Assembly (NCBI RefSeq): GCF_963678635.1
Contig: NC_087064.1
Span: forward strand, 47,971,346 to 48,035,345
DNA: 64,000 nt
Direction of reading: 5' to 3'
Source of the DNA: Symsagittifera roscoffensis
Lineage: Eukaryota > Xenacoelomorpha > Acoela > Convolutidae
The notes beneath the pieces were generated by a model that ran no database searches, had not been told where the DNA came from, and was given only the letters and a program-made list of their open reading frames with translations. The first letter of the stretch is position 1. Every line of letters begins with the position of its first letter. Positions 46,703 through 56,479 of this stretch are shown here, piece after piece. The position numbers were made by a program, and so were the translations under genes.

Positions 46703-47839
46703 CAATTCAAAAATCCATCAAAAATTGCTACCCAACAGTCACAGAATCAGTCTTCACCGACATCATCCCAAGATAACCAAACACCGCCTTCAACTACTCA
46801 AAATCCTCAAACATCTACACGAATTTCTTTTCAAGACAATCCATACACCTTTGAAGAACGACATGCTCGTTTATCAGAACCACTAGAACCAGTTCAACGA
46901 CAAGCACCTTTAAGCGAACCAACATATAACCTATACCCAACACTACCACAAGAACTAAGTAGAATAAGAAATTCTAGTCAAAACCAAAATACAGTCGAAA
47001 TAAATAGACAAATTATACATCCTCGACGAAACAGAAATCTTCAAACTCCCCGAGTTCATTTTGATATACCTCAATCCCCATCACAAAACACTCCAGAAAA
47101 ACCCATTGGTATATTACCAGAAACCCCTACGCTTCTTTCACAACGTAGCACCTCAAGCCTACCATCAGATTACTTAGGTTCAACACCAACATCTGAGCAA
47201 ATACGTGAAAATCCTTTCAACCCCACAAACCAAACATCACGATTTCCATATTGGACTACACATTCATTTACACAAGGTGAACCAAATTTAGTCAATGACC
47301 CCATAGATATTTCTACGGATACAACAACATCCTCATCACTACCAGAAACATTATCACTACCATCAACACCATCAATAAGCCAATTTTCACCACCACCCTT
47401 TAACTTAAATTTTCCAAATAATCTCGACGCCAGATATCGAGAACAATCAACAACAAATATTCCTTTAAGACTAGATTGGAATACATTTACAGCACCTCCA
47501 CCACTATTTGGACAACATCAAGAAAGTAACCGCCTTCATAACTGGGCACTTAATAGATTACAATATCGCCAAGATATTCACAACGATATCCGTGATCACA
47601 ATATTCAAATACTCCAACAAAACAGTTTACAATTAAAGTTTGAAATAACAGTTAAGTTAAATAATATTACCCAACATCCCTACCCATTAAATCCACCTAA
47701 CATAACAGCTCAATCACTACCACCACCGTTTATAACTACTGAAGTAATATACAAATACGACAGATATACCAAAAACACAATTGGCTACATTACATTTTAT
47801 AATCCATACTCAGGATTATCATACACATGTATATTCTAA
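46703..47839 (+). CDS. ATG-less Pro/Ser/Thr-rich ORF (378 codons), copy 2
   Basis: Open from the codon after an in-frame TAA at 46700-46702 to TAA at 47837-47839. I translated it fully and found no ATG and no TTG or GTG codon in frame, so the start given is only the edge of the open frame. It is colinear with the copy 1 ORF, without frameshifts, and the C-terminal ~100 residues are nearly identical. The N-terminal part is disordered and rich in Pro, Ser, Thr, Gln and Asn. Expression needs a near-cognate or IRES-type start, reinitiation after the 62-aa ORF, or an exon supplying ATG; TTTCTTTTCAAG near 46820 is a possible acceptor conserved in both copies. Its end overlaps the env ATG by 13 bases. 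Confidence 0.7.
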   Translation, partial: QFKNPSKIATQQSQNQSSPTSSQDNQTPPSTTQNPQTSTRISFQDNPYTFEERHARLSEPLEPVQRQAPLSEPTYNLYPTLPQELSRIRNSSQNQNTVEINRQIIHPRRNRNLQTPRVHFDIPQSPSQNTPEKPIGILPETPTLLSQRSTSSLPSDYLGSTPTSEQIRENPFNPTNQTSRFPYWTTHSFTQGEPNLVNDPIDISTDTTTSSSLPETLSLPSTPSISQFSPPPFNLNFPNNLDARYREQSTTNIPLRLDWNTFTAPPPLFGQHQESNRLHNWALNRLQYRQDIHNDIRDHNIQILQQNSLQLKFEITVKLNNITQHPYPLNPPNITAQSLPPPFITTEVIYKYDRYTKNTIGYITFYNPYSGLSYTCIF

Positions 47840-50445
47840 AATTATTAATTTTTCTCCAACTCCTTTTTCTAGTAATCTCAAATCAAAACATAAACCCTTC
47901 CCCTCGTACAGGACCACAAGATTTATTAGTAACACATTACGATTGTGAAGAAAATGAACAAAAAACACTACATAAATATGCAATAAATCAAGTATCACAA
48001 TGTGAAACAGAACCACAAGCTATAGAAACCACAGATGTAATAGCAACACTCTATTCAAAAGCCCGAGCAACAACAGTTACAGGTTATAAATTCACAGCAA
48101 CATTTTCCGAAAAGAAAGTACATTGTTCACAAGTCTCGAACGGAAACAAAAACCGACTTGACCATGAATCATTCTATCAAAGTAATATAGAACGTCTTTT
48201 ACATCTCAATCCCGACGATTGTAAAAATGAATTACTTAGACTAAACATCACACGAAATAAAAACTCCCAAAGAAAGTTAGTTAACTTTCAAGTTTTTCCA
48301 AACTCTGTACATCAATCACAACTTGAAAGACACCAAGGACATATAAAACTAGACGAAAAATACCCGTATAACGGCGCACACGGACGATTAACCTATGACC
48401 TACACGATAAACATTGGATACCACACATTGGTATAAATGACCCATCAAACTGCAAAGCAGACACAAAAAATAAAGGATACCAAGAAATAATGTTTTTCGA
48501 TTGGAAAATACAACTCGAAAAAATACAACTAACACGAGATTTATCAGATAATACAATGATCTATCAAGGAATCCGATTACCTTGTAAAAATGATCAAGGT
48601 TATTGCGACCCTACAACGAGAACACAAGCAACAATTGTTTGGTTCCCCGAAGATACATGTACAACATTTCAAGTAGCAAAAATACACGCTCGTATGATAA
48701 AATTTCACGAAAAATATTTTATACAATCAATTCCATATGAACAAGTCCATCCATCACGAAAACTAAGTTCTAATTTTAGAAACATAGACAATATAGAAAA
48801 TAAATTGACACGTTTTCAAATATATCAAGAAACAGAACTTGCATGTAAATACAGGAATCCACTTCACAGAACACAATACTCTGAAATATTAGTTGAATAC
48901 GAAAAAGGATTCGACATGACCACTGGAAAAGTAAAAATCGACCCATATGCCACAGGTCATCCTCTAAACGAAGGAACATCCTATATACCAGTTAATTTTG
49001 AAAAAAGCAACGGACAACCTGGTGGACATCTAAAACCCCATGACACCAGAAGCACACGCTTACAAGAATTATCACTAATGAATACTACATATTTCGGTAA
49101 TATCCACTATGATATTCATTTAGATATGAAACTAGATTATACAATTAGCCGAATTTTTCAAGAAATGTCACTCTCCGAATTAGAAACACTACACCAACTA
49201 TGCGAATTAGAACGAACACAAATATTACAATCACTTGCACTAGCAGTATTAAAAATACCCTATGCAGGATACTTATTATCTGGAAATAGATCAAATTTTT
49301 TAGACTATGAAGGAAATATCTTATGGTTTTATACTTGTACTAAAAAAGTATCACCACTATACGTTTTTGAAGATAAACGATGTTATAAAAGAATCCCTAT
49401 CTTTTATAAGAATAAAGTACATTTCGTGGATACACTTTCACGAAGAACCTATTTCTGGGATACCGCAGTCCCATGTGGATCAGAAAACAGCCACAACGTA
49501 GTACAACTAAACCCTGATGAAAATAAATATTATCTTCTCACTCCATATCCCACATTAATGCAATCACTCAAAAAATTTTCACCAGAAAGCATTCGCGCTA
49601 TTGCTCGAAACCCAAATATAGACTTACAATCAATAGGAATCTATTCAAAATCAGATATTCAACATCACATTAGAACACAACAATTCCAAGAATTATTAAC
49701 ACAAATGGACACTATACAAAGACAATCAATAGACCAAAATTTACGCAAACTTGCAGAAACCGCAGGATTTGCCGATATCTACACGCAAGACTATAGCGGA
49801 TATTTTAAAGACATTAAAGATTATATATATCTAAACGGTGAAAAATACCGTCCCCAAGATATATCACCAATTAACATTTTTAGCTTTGTTACACTCAAAA
49901 ATGAGATCATCGATTTTCTAGGATGGCCCTACTACATCTTAGAAAAATTGACTATTTTATACGCAATGTTTAACTTTATTGGATTTCTTTTCTCACTTTT
50001 AAAAGGAATCTATAACACATGTGCTATACACACACAAGTAAACAGACAAGCAAGCGTAGCACGCATACTCTTTGCAGGATTTTTTGGAATCTTTTCTACA
50101 TCTATAAACAAAATTCTTTTAGACGCACAAATAAAAGAATATAACACAAAAATAGCAACACGACAAAATACATACGACGAAGAACATAACAATGTAGACA
50201 TAACGCCAACGGCACCACAATTACCAGCCCTACCAAATAACCATCCACTATCCCTAGTCCCACGAAATTTTCGAAATTTAGCCATCACACATAATCCAAA
50301 TTTTCGACTCACCACATCACAAAGTCCCATCCAACATATAATGACACACCAGTCACAAGATGATAATACTTATGAACAAATTATTGAACAACCCCATACC
50401 ACCGCTTTTCAGTCTCAAAATAATCATTTTTTTAGCCCACGATGA
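47827..50445 (+). CDS. env-like: Envelope-like glycoprotein (872 aa), copy 2
   Basis: The ORF starts with a clear signal peptide (residues 1 to about 18, basic then Leu/Phe-rich). A Cys-rich ectodomain follows (YDC with C40, then C59 and many further Cys), with potential N-glycosylation such as NITRN. Hydrophobic membrane segments lie at about 700-735 and 740-755, and a polar tail of about 100 residues ends the protein. This is a class of layout typical of viral envelope proteins. The YDC...VSQC spacing and a later GYCDP..ATIVWFP..C block remind me of chuvirus-like glycoproteins found in some arthropod retroelements; this is recognition by eye and needs a profile search. It starts within the end of the ATG-less ORF, and its TGA overlaps the next ATG. 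It would let particles leave and enter cells, if functional. The frame is intact here and broken in copy 1. Confidence 0.82.
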   Translation: MYILKLLIFLQLLFLVISNQNINPSPRTGPQDLLVTHYDCEENEQKTLHKYAINQVSQCETEPQAIETTDVIATLYSKARATTVTGYKFTATFSEKKVHCSQVSNGNKNRLDHESFYQSNIERLLHLNPDDCKNELLRLNITRNKNSQRKLVNFQVFPNSVHQSQLERHQGHIKLDEKYPYNGAHGRLTYDLHDKHWIPHIGINDPSNCKADTKNKGYQEIMFFDWKIQLEKIQLTRDLSDNTMIYQGIRLPCKNDQGYCDPTTRTQATIVWFPEDTCTTFQVAKIHARMIKFHEKYFIQSIPYEQVHPSRKLSSNFRNIDNIENKLTRFQIYQETELACKYRNPLHRTQYSEILVEYEKGFDMTTGKVKIDPYATGHPLNEGTSYIPVNFEKSNGQPGGHLKPHDTRSTRLQELSLMNTTYFGNIHYDIHLDMKLDYTISRIFQEMSLSELETLHQLCELERTQILQSLALAVLKIPYAGYLLSGNRSNFLDYEGNILWFYTCTKKVSPLYVFEDKRCYKRIPIFYKNKVHFVDTLSRRTYFWDTAVPCGSENSHNVVQLNPDENKYYLLTPYPTLMQSLKKFSPESIRAIARNPNIDLQSIGIYSKSDIQHHIRTQQFQELLTQMDTIQRQSIDQNLRKLAETAGFADIYTQDYSGYFKDIKDYIYLNGEKYRPQDISPINIFSFVTLKNEIIDFLGWPYYILEKLTILYAMFNFIGFLFSLLKGIYNTCAIHTQVNRQASVARILFAGFFGIFSTSINKILLDAQIKEYNTKIATRQNTYDEEHNNVDITPTAPQLPALPNNHPLSLVPRNFRNLAITHNPNFRLTTSQSPIQHIMTHQSQDDNTYEQIIEQPHTTAFQSQNNHFFSPR

Positions 50446-52246
50446 GCCGCCAACTTGGATCACTACACCGATCAAATTCCCACCCAACCAATCTTACCTC
50501 TCCAATCCCAATAATACCACTTTTTGCTTTTCCGCCACCCGATTTTCCACCTAGTAATGTAACATCAGGCATGAATTCCGACACTAATACACATATCTCA
50601 GTTTTATATTCCATCTCACAACTCAATAACCCGAATATTGAAACCCCCGATGAATTTGCCGACTCAGAACCATCCCCATCCAATAAGTTTCATAACTCTT
50701 CTAATTTTTCTCAACCCCCTTTTCAACCCATATTATCCAATAACCCTGACCCAATCACTCCCACACCCTCTTATGCTTCCCAAGTTACCCCAACCTACTC
50801 CTCATACCATTCTGACCAATCATCTCATTCTCCAGACACCCCCCGAATCTCCCCAGAGCTAGATAATTTTATTACCCTTCAACAACAACCCTACCACCTT
50901 AATACCCCAACCATAAACCAAATCTCCTCCACAATAAATTCATCCAACCCCCCTACCCCTACACCCTCTTCAAATTATACTGAATCATTAGCACCATCAT
51001 CCACATCAACTGAATCCTCACTCAACACTAATAGAGCTTACCGCACTTTTAAAAGAAAGTTCCCCAACCATCCTTTCCCAGCAAAACCAGGAACAGCCCG
51101 TGAATACATCAACCACCCCAAGCATACTAACACAAAAGAATTTTTAGCCATCACCTTACCCTCATTCCCACAATACACCTTAAACACCCCCCACGACACT
51201 AACGAAACACGCAACTTTGTAGATGAATACGTTTTAATGCCCACTCTCTCTTGGACCTCATATTATCATTTTACTAACCCTCTTTGCTTACCTTTATCTA
51301 ACACTCACATCGATATAGAGCGAAATACGGACATGCTATATCGACTCACTACACCACTAACCGCTAGACAATTTACTTACGTTGGATATAAAAAATCACT
51401 AAAAACACACACTGCACCTAGAGCTAACGAATATACACTCGAATACTATGATCACAACATCATCAGAGCTAACCAAGATCAATTCTTAGACGACGATCGC
51501 TTCGCTAATCCACAAATTACCGAGAAATTTTTCATCAAGACACCATATATATTCACACTAAACATCTTCGACCGAAAGTTTGATCACATTATTTCAGAAG
51601 CACTAACAGACACACAAGCATACGAAAGTTTTAAAGAACGCTTCCAAATATTTTCACTAACCTTTCATTTCCTTGCACCACACGAAAGAGATTTACACTG
51701 CTCACACGATATTATGTTGCGCACTAAACAAACCCACACATATAGTTATTATCGCTTCATCCAAAATCACTTTGACCTACACACACCCTCTAGACAACCA
51801 CACCATCGTTTTCAATTCATTAATTCCAAATACACTTCACCATTTTCCTAAATTTCACATATTGTATTAAAGACACTAACCTCCATGGTATTCTTCGCAA
51901 TTATGATCCCATAACCCAAATGTACATCTTCTGTCCCATCACCAAGACCTTCAACGCCGAAGAATCCCGACCCTTCCTTATCCCGCACGAGTTTGTACAA
52001 CCTATAGAAATCCCAATTTTAGAATTCATCCACAACACTAAATTCAATCACAAATTATATAATCTAATCCAAAACACACCTTATGAGTTTGCAGTTGGCA
52101 CTGAAGAACTAACCACTATTAAGGCACTTCAATTGCTTTGGCCACTGCTTCAGACTAAAAATATCATCCGCATCTTAGCTAAACTACTAACAACTTCAGA
52201 ACTAATTCACGACATCTTCCCCCACGGTTTTTTCCCCGACGACTAA
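50442..52246 (+). pseudogene. 602-aa-type protein gene, copy 2, single frameshift
   Basis: It is homologous to the intact ORF at 11783-13591. The ATG overlaps the env stop as ATGA. The first open piece ends at 51851, because a T run near 51843 is one base shorter than in copy 1, which brings a TAA into frame; the remaining ~120 codons continue open in another frame to 52246. Everything else is colinear and conserved. A one-base homopolymer change in an element with identical LTRs could be a genuine new mutation or an assembly error. Confidence 0.85.
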
Positions 52247-52249
52247 CAG

Positions 52250-52335
52250 GTAAGTATGAATTAAATGAATATAACTAACTAATTGAAATATTAAAAACTC
52301 ACCATACTTTATTCATGTTTTCTTTAGATTTTTAG
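52250..52335 (+). other. Candidate 86-bp intron after the last stop codon, copy 2
   Basis: Donor CAG/GTAAGT three bases after TAA and acceptor ATTTTTAG, with the same length and position as in copy 1, although the interior has diverged. Confidence 0.45.
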
Positions 52336-53859
52336 CCTTCATCCGACGATCACCTACAAAAACCACAAAAGACAAATAAAAATCGCAAATTTCATCAAAC
52401 AGATTTCAAAAATTCTATTAATCTCTTACACTTATAAATTTATAAATTTAATACCAATGCAGTAAATTCATTTCTAAAATTTCCCCCACAAGCAGTAAAT
52501 CTAATTATAATGAAAATTTGTATCTTAAAATTCCCCCATAACTAGCAGTAAATTTCCAAATTCTATGCAGTAAATTAATAAAATGCAATTGCAGTACTAA
52601 CCTTTTGATATTCTCATTTATTCGCACAGAAATTCTATCCACACTCGCACAGCTCGCCCACGAAGAATTGTTTAAAATAATGAATTTCAGTTTCAAGTTT
52701 TCACACTCAACAACTCTAACATATAATAACATGTTTCAAACTTTCCTTTAACCCGGTTGGAAAGGAATCATATACTAAACAAAACTAACCAACGCAGCTT
52801 ACTAAATACCACAAATCATAGAATAACAGCATGACTAAGAAAAGGAAACCAACGGTACCCAAACCGGATTAACCCAGTTTAAAACTGGATAATTTATTCT
52901 TTTGAAGACTATTATAAAGTCTAAGAAAGAAATAATAAAACACAAAAAAGTCGAAAGACAAACCCATACCACGAACAATTTACTTTTTGGAAAAAGGACA
53001 TAACCAACAAGACATAAGAAAAACCACAGCAAACCCAACATAAAACGTTGTCACATAACAGGACCCCTCACAAAAACCGCATGAAATCATACTCCCACTC
53101 CTGGCCTAACCCACCAGGAAGGACGTCCTGAGCATGCTCTATAGCCGGCCTAACCCACCGCGCTACATCCACGCTTTGTGACCACACCACTATTTTTAAT
53201 AAGAGCTACTCAAGTGTGAGTAACTCTTCAAAATAACCGAACTAAAACAAAAAGCTTTTGTGAAAACAACTAACTAAAATCATAATTAAAAAATATTAAA
53301 CTAATAAATGTTTTATAAAATGTAAATTACATTATGCAATACATAGATCAGAATACAACACCAAGGACGAACATCTAAAGACAAAACGACCCCACTACAC
53401 TCGAGAGAGAATGGCCAACCACAATCGATATGCCACTCACAATCACAACTCAAAGGATTTAGAGTACGACTTGACTTCGCAGAAAAGGACTTCATTGAAC
53501 TAGACCAATGACCACCTCGATGTTCAAGTATACGTACAGATCCGAGTAACCAGGCATCCCCTCCACGCACAATCTCCACGCCATTCCCAAACTAGATCAG
53601 ACACAAAAGAAGTTCTCCACGCAGAACAGAAAAACCTGACATAGCCAACCATTCTGAAATCAGATTTGAGTTTGTTGCAAAGACTTAGTCGTTGTCACTA
53701 GAAGACACAACGTCTTATGTCTCAAACTCCAGCTTCCTGGAACTTCTTTAACAAAAAGGAAACAGAAGAAATAAGATGTTCGCCAAACACCAACGTCCAT
53801 CATCCATCCTTCGAATTGCAGAAGAACTATTCTAAAAAACTCTGTAAAACCCGGATGGG
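52336..53859 (+). other. 3' noncoding region, copy 2
   Basis: Colinear with 13681-15205. It has GCAGTAAAT-type repeats near 52455-52600 and the structured block at 53095-53184. No gene supported. The bases adjoining the LTR (CGGATGGG) match copy 1 exactly and are the candidate plus-strand primer. Confidence 0.6.
53095..53184 (+). promoter_or_regulatory. Conserved structured RNA element candidate in the 3' region, copy 2
   Basis: Same twin CCTAACCCA loops and adjacent palindromes AGGACGTCCT (53120-53129) and GAGCATGCTC (53130-53139) as in copy 1. The first hairpin arm is longer here (TCCTGG/CCAGGA). Confidence 0.45.
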
Positions 53860-54269
53860 TGGAACCTGATCTAAACTACATTTTATGATTGGATAAATTA
53901 GATATTTTACCAATGTAAAGTATTTAATATTAACCAATCATGATCCATCTAACTAACAACCCACTTATTTGTAAGTGCTGAAGTTACTTGTAATTTCAGC
54001 ACCAGAGAGATTTGAATTTAACTTAGAAATTAGTTGGACTCTCCCGAGCACTTCAGCAGCCGCAATAAACCAGTATACCCTAGATCTATTGAGCCTAGCA
54101 GAGACTAGTTAAACAACCTGAGACTAGATAGTATAAGAGTAAGATTAGGATCGGTATTAGACTAAGAAGTTGCACGAATCTATCCGGCCGAAAATAAGAT
54201 AGCGTGACGAGCAGACGGTGTACCCTATCCGAAATTACTCTATGAGTTAACCAACTCGGTCCTAACTCA
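53860..54269 (+). repeat. 3' LTR of copy 2 (410 bp)
   Basis: Identical by eye to 35354-35763, and followed by target duplication GTAA (54270-54273). Confidence 0.96.
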
Positions 54270-54660
54270 GTAAGACAATCGTTCATAAGAAAAGAAAACA
54301 GCTTTATTCAGAATTGAAATTATCACACCTGCTGCATTTGAGGGCACCACAAAATGTAACTATTTAAGTTGTTTGAAACTCGCACAAAATCAATTACACA
54401 TGAATACCACATTTATTAAGCAATAATCCGCGTTTTTCGACAATATATTCCGAACTTCGTGTTGCCCAACTGCTTTGACAGATTCGAAACGCCAATTATT
54501 AGATGTCCTCTGGTAAATTTCCTCCGACAGTCTAAAGTCACGCAAACACTTTTGATTTGCAGAAAAATCACATTTTCTATAAATTTAGTTGTAAATTTGT
54601 ATAAACAACTCCTAAGGAAAACGATGAATTCTTTTTTAGGGAATCATTCGAAGGGAAATT
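54270..54660. other. Flanking DNA, nothing recognised
   Basis: Right flank of copy 2. Without the insertion it would join the DNA left of 35354 at the GTAA site. A 67-codon open frame at 54459-54662 has no motif. Confidence 0.45.
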
Positions 54661-54684
54661 AGAATTAAGAATTGGAGTATTTCA

Positions 54685-54965
54685 TGCCGGTAAGATGTCC
54701 GCGACTTAGAAAAAAGACCGATGCGACCCAATTTTGGCAATTCCAGACCGGCTCGACTTTTTATACGCAATTCCAGAATGGTGCGACCGAAACTTGGTAA
54801 TTGAAGACCGGCGCGACTGAAAAAAAACTACCGCGACCAGCGTGACACATAAAACCATCGGTACCGGCGCAGCCTAATTAATCGCGCGACGGATTTTCAA
54901 TTCGGGACCGGCGCGACTCAAAAAAAACCGCCGCGACCTGCGCTACTGAGCGAAATACCAAAAGT
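54685..54965. repeat. Degenerate GACCGGCGCGAC repeat
   Basis: Variants of GACCGGCGCGACT, CCGCGACC and GCAATTCCAGACC recur about ten times at irregular 20-50 base spacing in otherwise AT-rich DNA. A few related CCGCGACC motifs also occur at 34750-34800. No coding potential recognised. Confidence 0.6.
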
Positions 54966-55256
54966 CTTATCTTGAGTCGCGCCATCAGTCATTTCTTAAG
55001 TTCCGCTGTCAACATTTTTTTAAGCTGCGCAAGTAAAATTATTATTTAATTTGCACCGTTAATTAATTTTAATTTTTTTTTTCGGAGTTTGTTCTCTTTT
55101 TATCAATTCTAAAACTGAAAAAAGAAAAAAAGTCTTCAAAAAATCTAAATTAATGATATAATGCGTTGATTACTACTTTTTATACCCTAAAATTTTAAAT
55201 CATTAAGGCAAATATTTTTCAGCGAACAAATGCAACTGGCCGACACATCAGTATAC

Positions 55257-55434
55257 CTTCTCTCTTTTTATCCTCGCGTATTCTTCGATCATGCGCAGTT
55301 TGTCCTCCTTGGCAGTTTTGGCTTTCCTTTCGGCCAGTTGGATCTTCAATGCGCTGATGGATGCAGCCAGGCCACATACCATGAAAACTGTGGCAGTCAC
55401 AGCCATCGCATACATCATCATCCAGCTTCGATCC
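55257..55434 (-). CDS. Probable internal exon of a host membrane-protein gene
   Basis: Minus strand: a TTTATTTAG acceptor is followed by 178 bases (one base plus 59 codons) and an AAG/GTATAC donor. The peptide has a hydrophobic helix (MMMYAMAVTATVFMVCGLAAS) preceded by RDRSW and followed by a long charged amphipathic helix with KAKTAKEDKLRMIEEYARI. That pattern fits a single-pass membrane protein with a helical tail. GC content and codon use are clearly higher than in surrounding DNA, which supports real coding. I do not recognise the family, and no neighbouring exon was found by eye. A small mitochondrial or ER membrane protein is one possibility. Confidence 0.5.
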
Positions 55435-55516
55435 CTAAATAAACCGAATTACCAGCAGGCCGATATAGTCTACGATGTTTTAGTTATATCTTAAGTAAAG
55501 TCATATTTTGGTTTGA

Positions 55517-55745
55517 CCCGGGTCGAGATCCCGCTCAAAAACCGCTCAAGATATGAGCCGTTTGAGCGGTTTTTCAGCAAGATTTGAGCGGTTTGAGTGG
55601 TTTGGGCGGTTTGGGCGGTTTCTTTTGGAAAAACCGCTCAAACCGCTCAAATCTTGCTTAAAAAACCGCTCAAAAACCGCTCATTTCTTGTGGTGATTTT
55701 TGAACGGTTTTTCAAGCAAGATTTGAGCGGTTTTTGAGCGGTCTT
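55517..55745 (+). repeat. Foldback element of GAGCGG/CCGCTC units, copy 2
   Basis: It matches the reverse complement of 33833-34086 along almost its whole length, starting from CCCGGGTCGAGATCCCGC. Confidence 0.8.
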
Positions 55746-55795
55746 ATAAAGAAAACCGATTAAAACCAACAAAAAGGCCTGGAAAGGTAATGTGA

Positions 55796-56300
55796 CCCCG
55801 GGTTGACATCCATAAACCGAAAATGCTTATTTTAAATTTCCCCACACCGAAAAAGCTTATCATACAATTGCCTGCATCAAATGTATGGAAAAATGCTAAT
55901 CATACAATTTTCATCCAATTTCAAAAAACCATTAAAAAAAGATTCAATCTAGTTTCTCCGGCTATTTGAACCAAATACAACAGTCTGGTGATGAAATATA
56001 ACTACGTTTATTTTTTTTCTGAAAAAAAAAATGGTTATCATACAATTTCCATATATGAAAATTGTATGATAACCATTTTTTCATGAAAGGCAAGATTTTC
56101 AGAAATTGTTCAAACTTGTTTATAAACAAATTTAATTTATTTAAAAGTGCTTTTGCTCAATTTAAATGACATTGCTCATCAAAAACGAAAATTTAATTTG
56201 AAGCTAAAAAAAAATTTATCATACAATTTGCATATATGAAAATTGTATGATAACCATTTTTTCATAAAAGGCAAGATGTTCAGAATAATGTTAAAACTTG
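55796..56300. repeat. Dispersed GTTGACATCCATA repeat with two near-perfect palindromes, copy b
   Basis: It begins with GGGTTGACATCCATAAACCG, like 18345 and 61333. Two long hairpins follow. At 56025-56082 the arms are A6-ATGGTTATCATACAATTT and its complement around CATATATG with one mismatch; at about 56212-56262 is a similar one. The units between (GCTCAATTTAAA...TTGCTCATCAAAAACGA) are also repeated. Confidence 0.75.
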
Positions 56301-56479
56301 TTTTTAATCAAATTAAAGTAATTAAGAGTGTTTTTGCTCAATTTAAAACACCTTGCTCATCAAAAACGAGGTTTTAAAACCAGGTTTTTGCTCAGTTTTA
56401 ATTGTCACAAATTGTTAGCTCACGACGAGTAAAACTGAGATCTCGAAGGTCGGAGCCACACAGTTCTTCTTCTTAGATA

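Larger units (their letters stand above)
35354..54269 (+). mobile_element. Giant Ty3/gypsy-type LTR retrotransposon with env-like and accessory ORFs, copy 2 (complete)
   Basis: The element is 18,916 bp, far longer than the usual 5-8 kb of gypsy elements. Two 410-bp LTRs, identical as far as I can read, flank it, and GTAA stands immediately outside each end as a 4-bp target duplication. Order: LTR, primer-binding site, leader, 155-aa ORF, 2,740-aa Gag-Pol, spacer, 76-aa ORF, 62-aa ORF, ATG-less ORF, 872-aa env-like ORF, 602-aa-type ORF (frameshifted here), 3' region, LTR. All ORFs are on one strand. The coding strand is strikingly A-rich and G-poor. Identical LTRs show that the insertion is recent. 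Confidence 0.96.
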
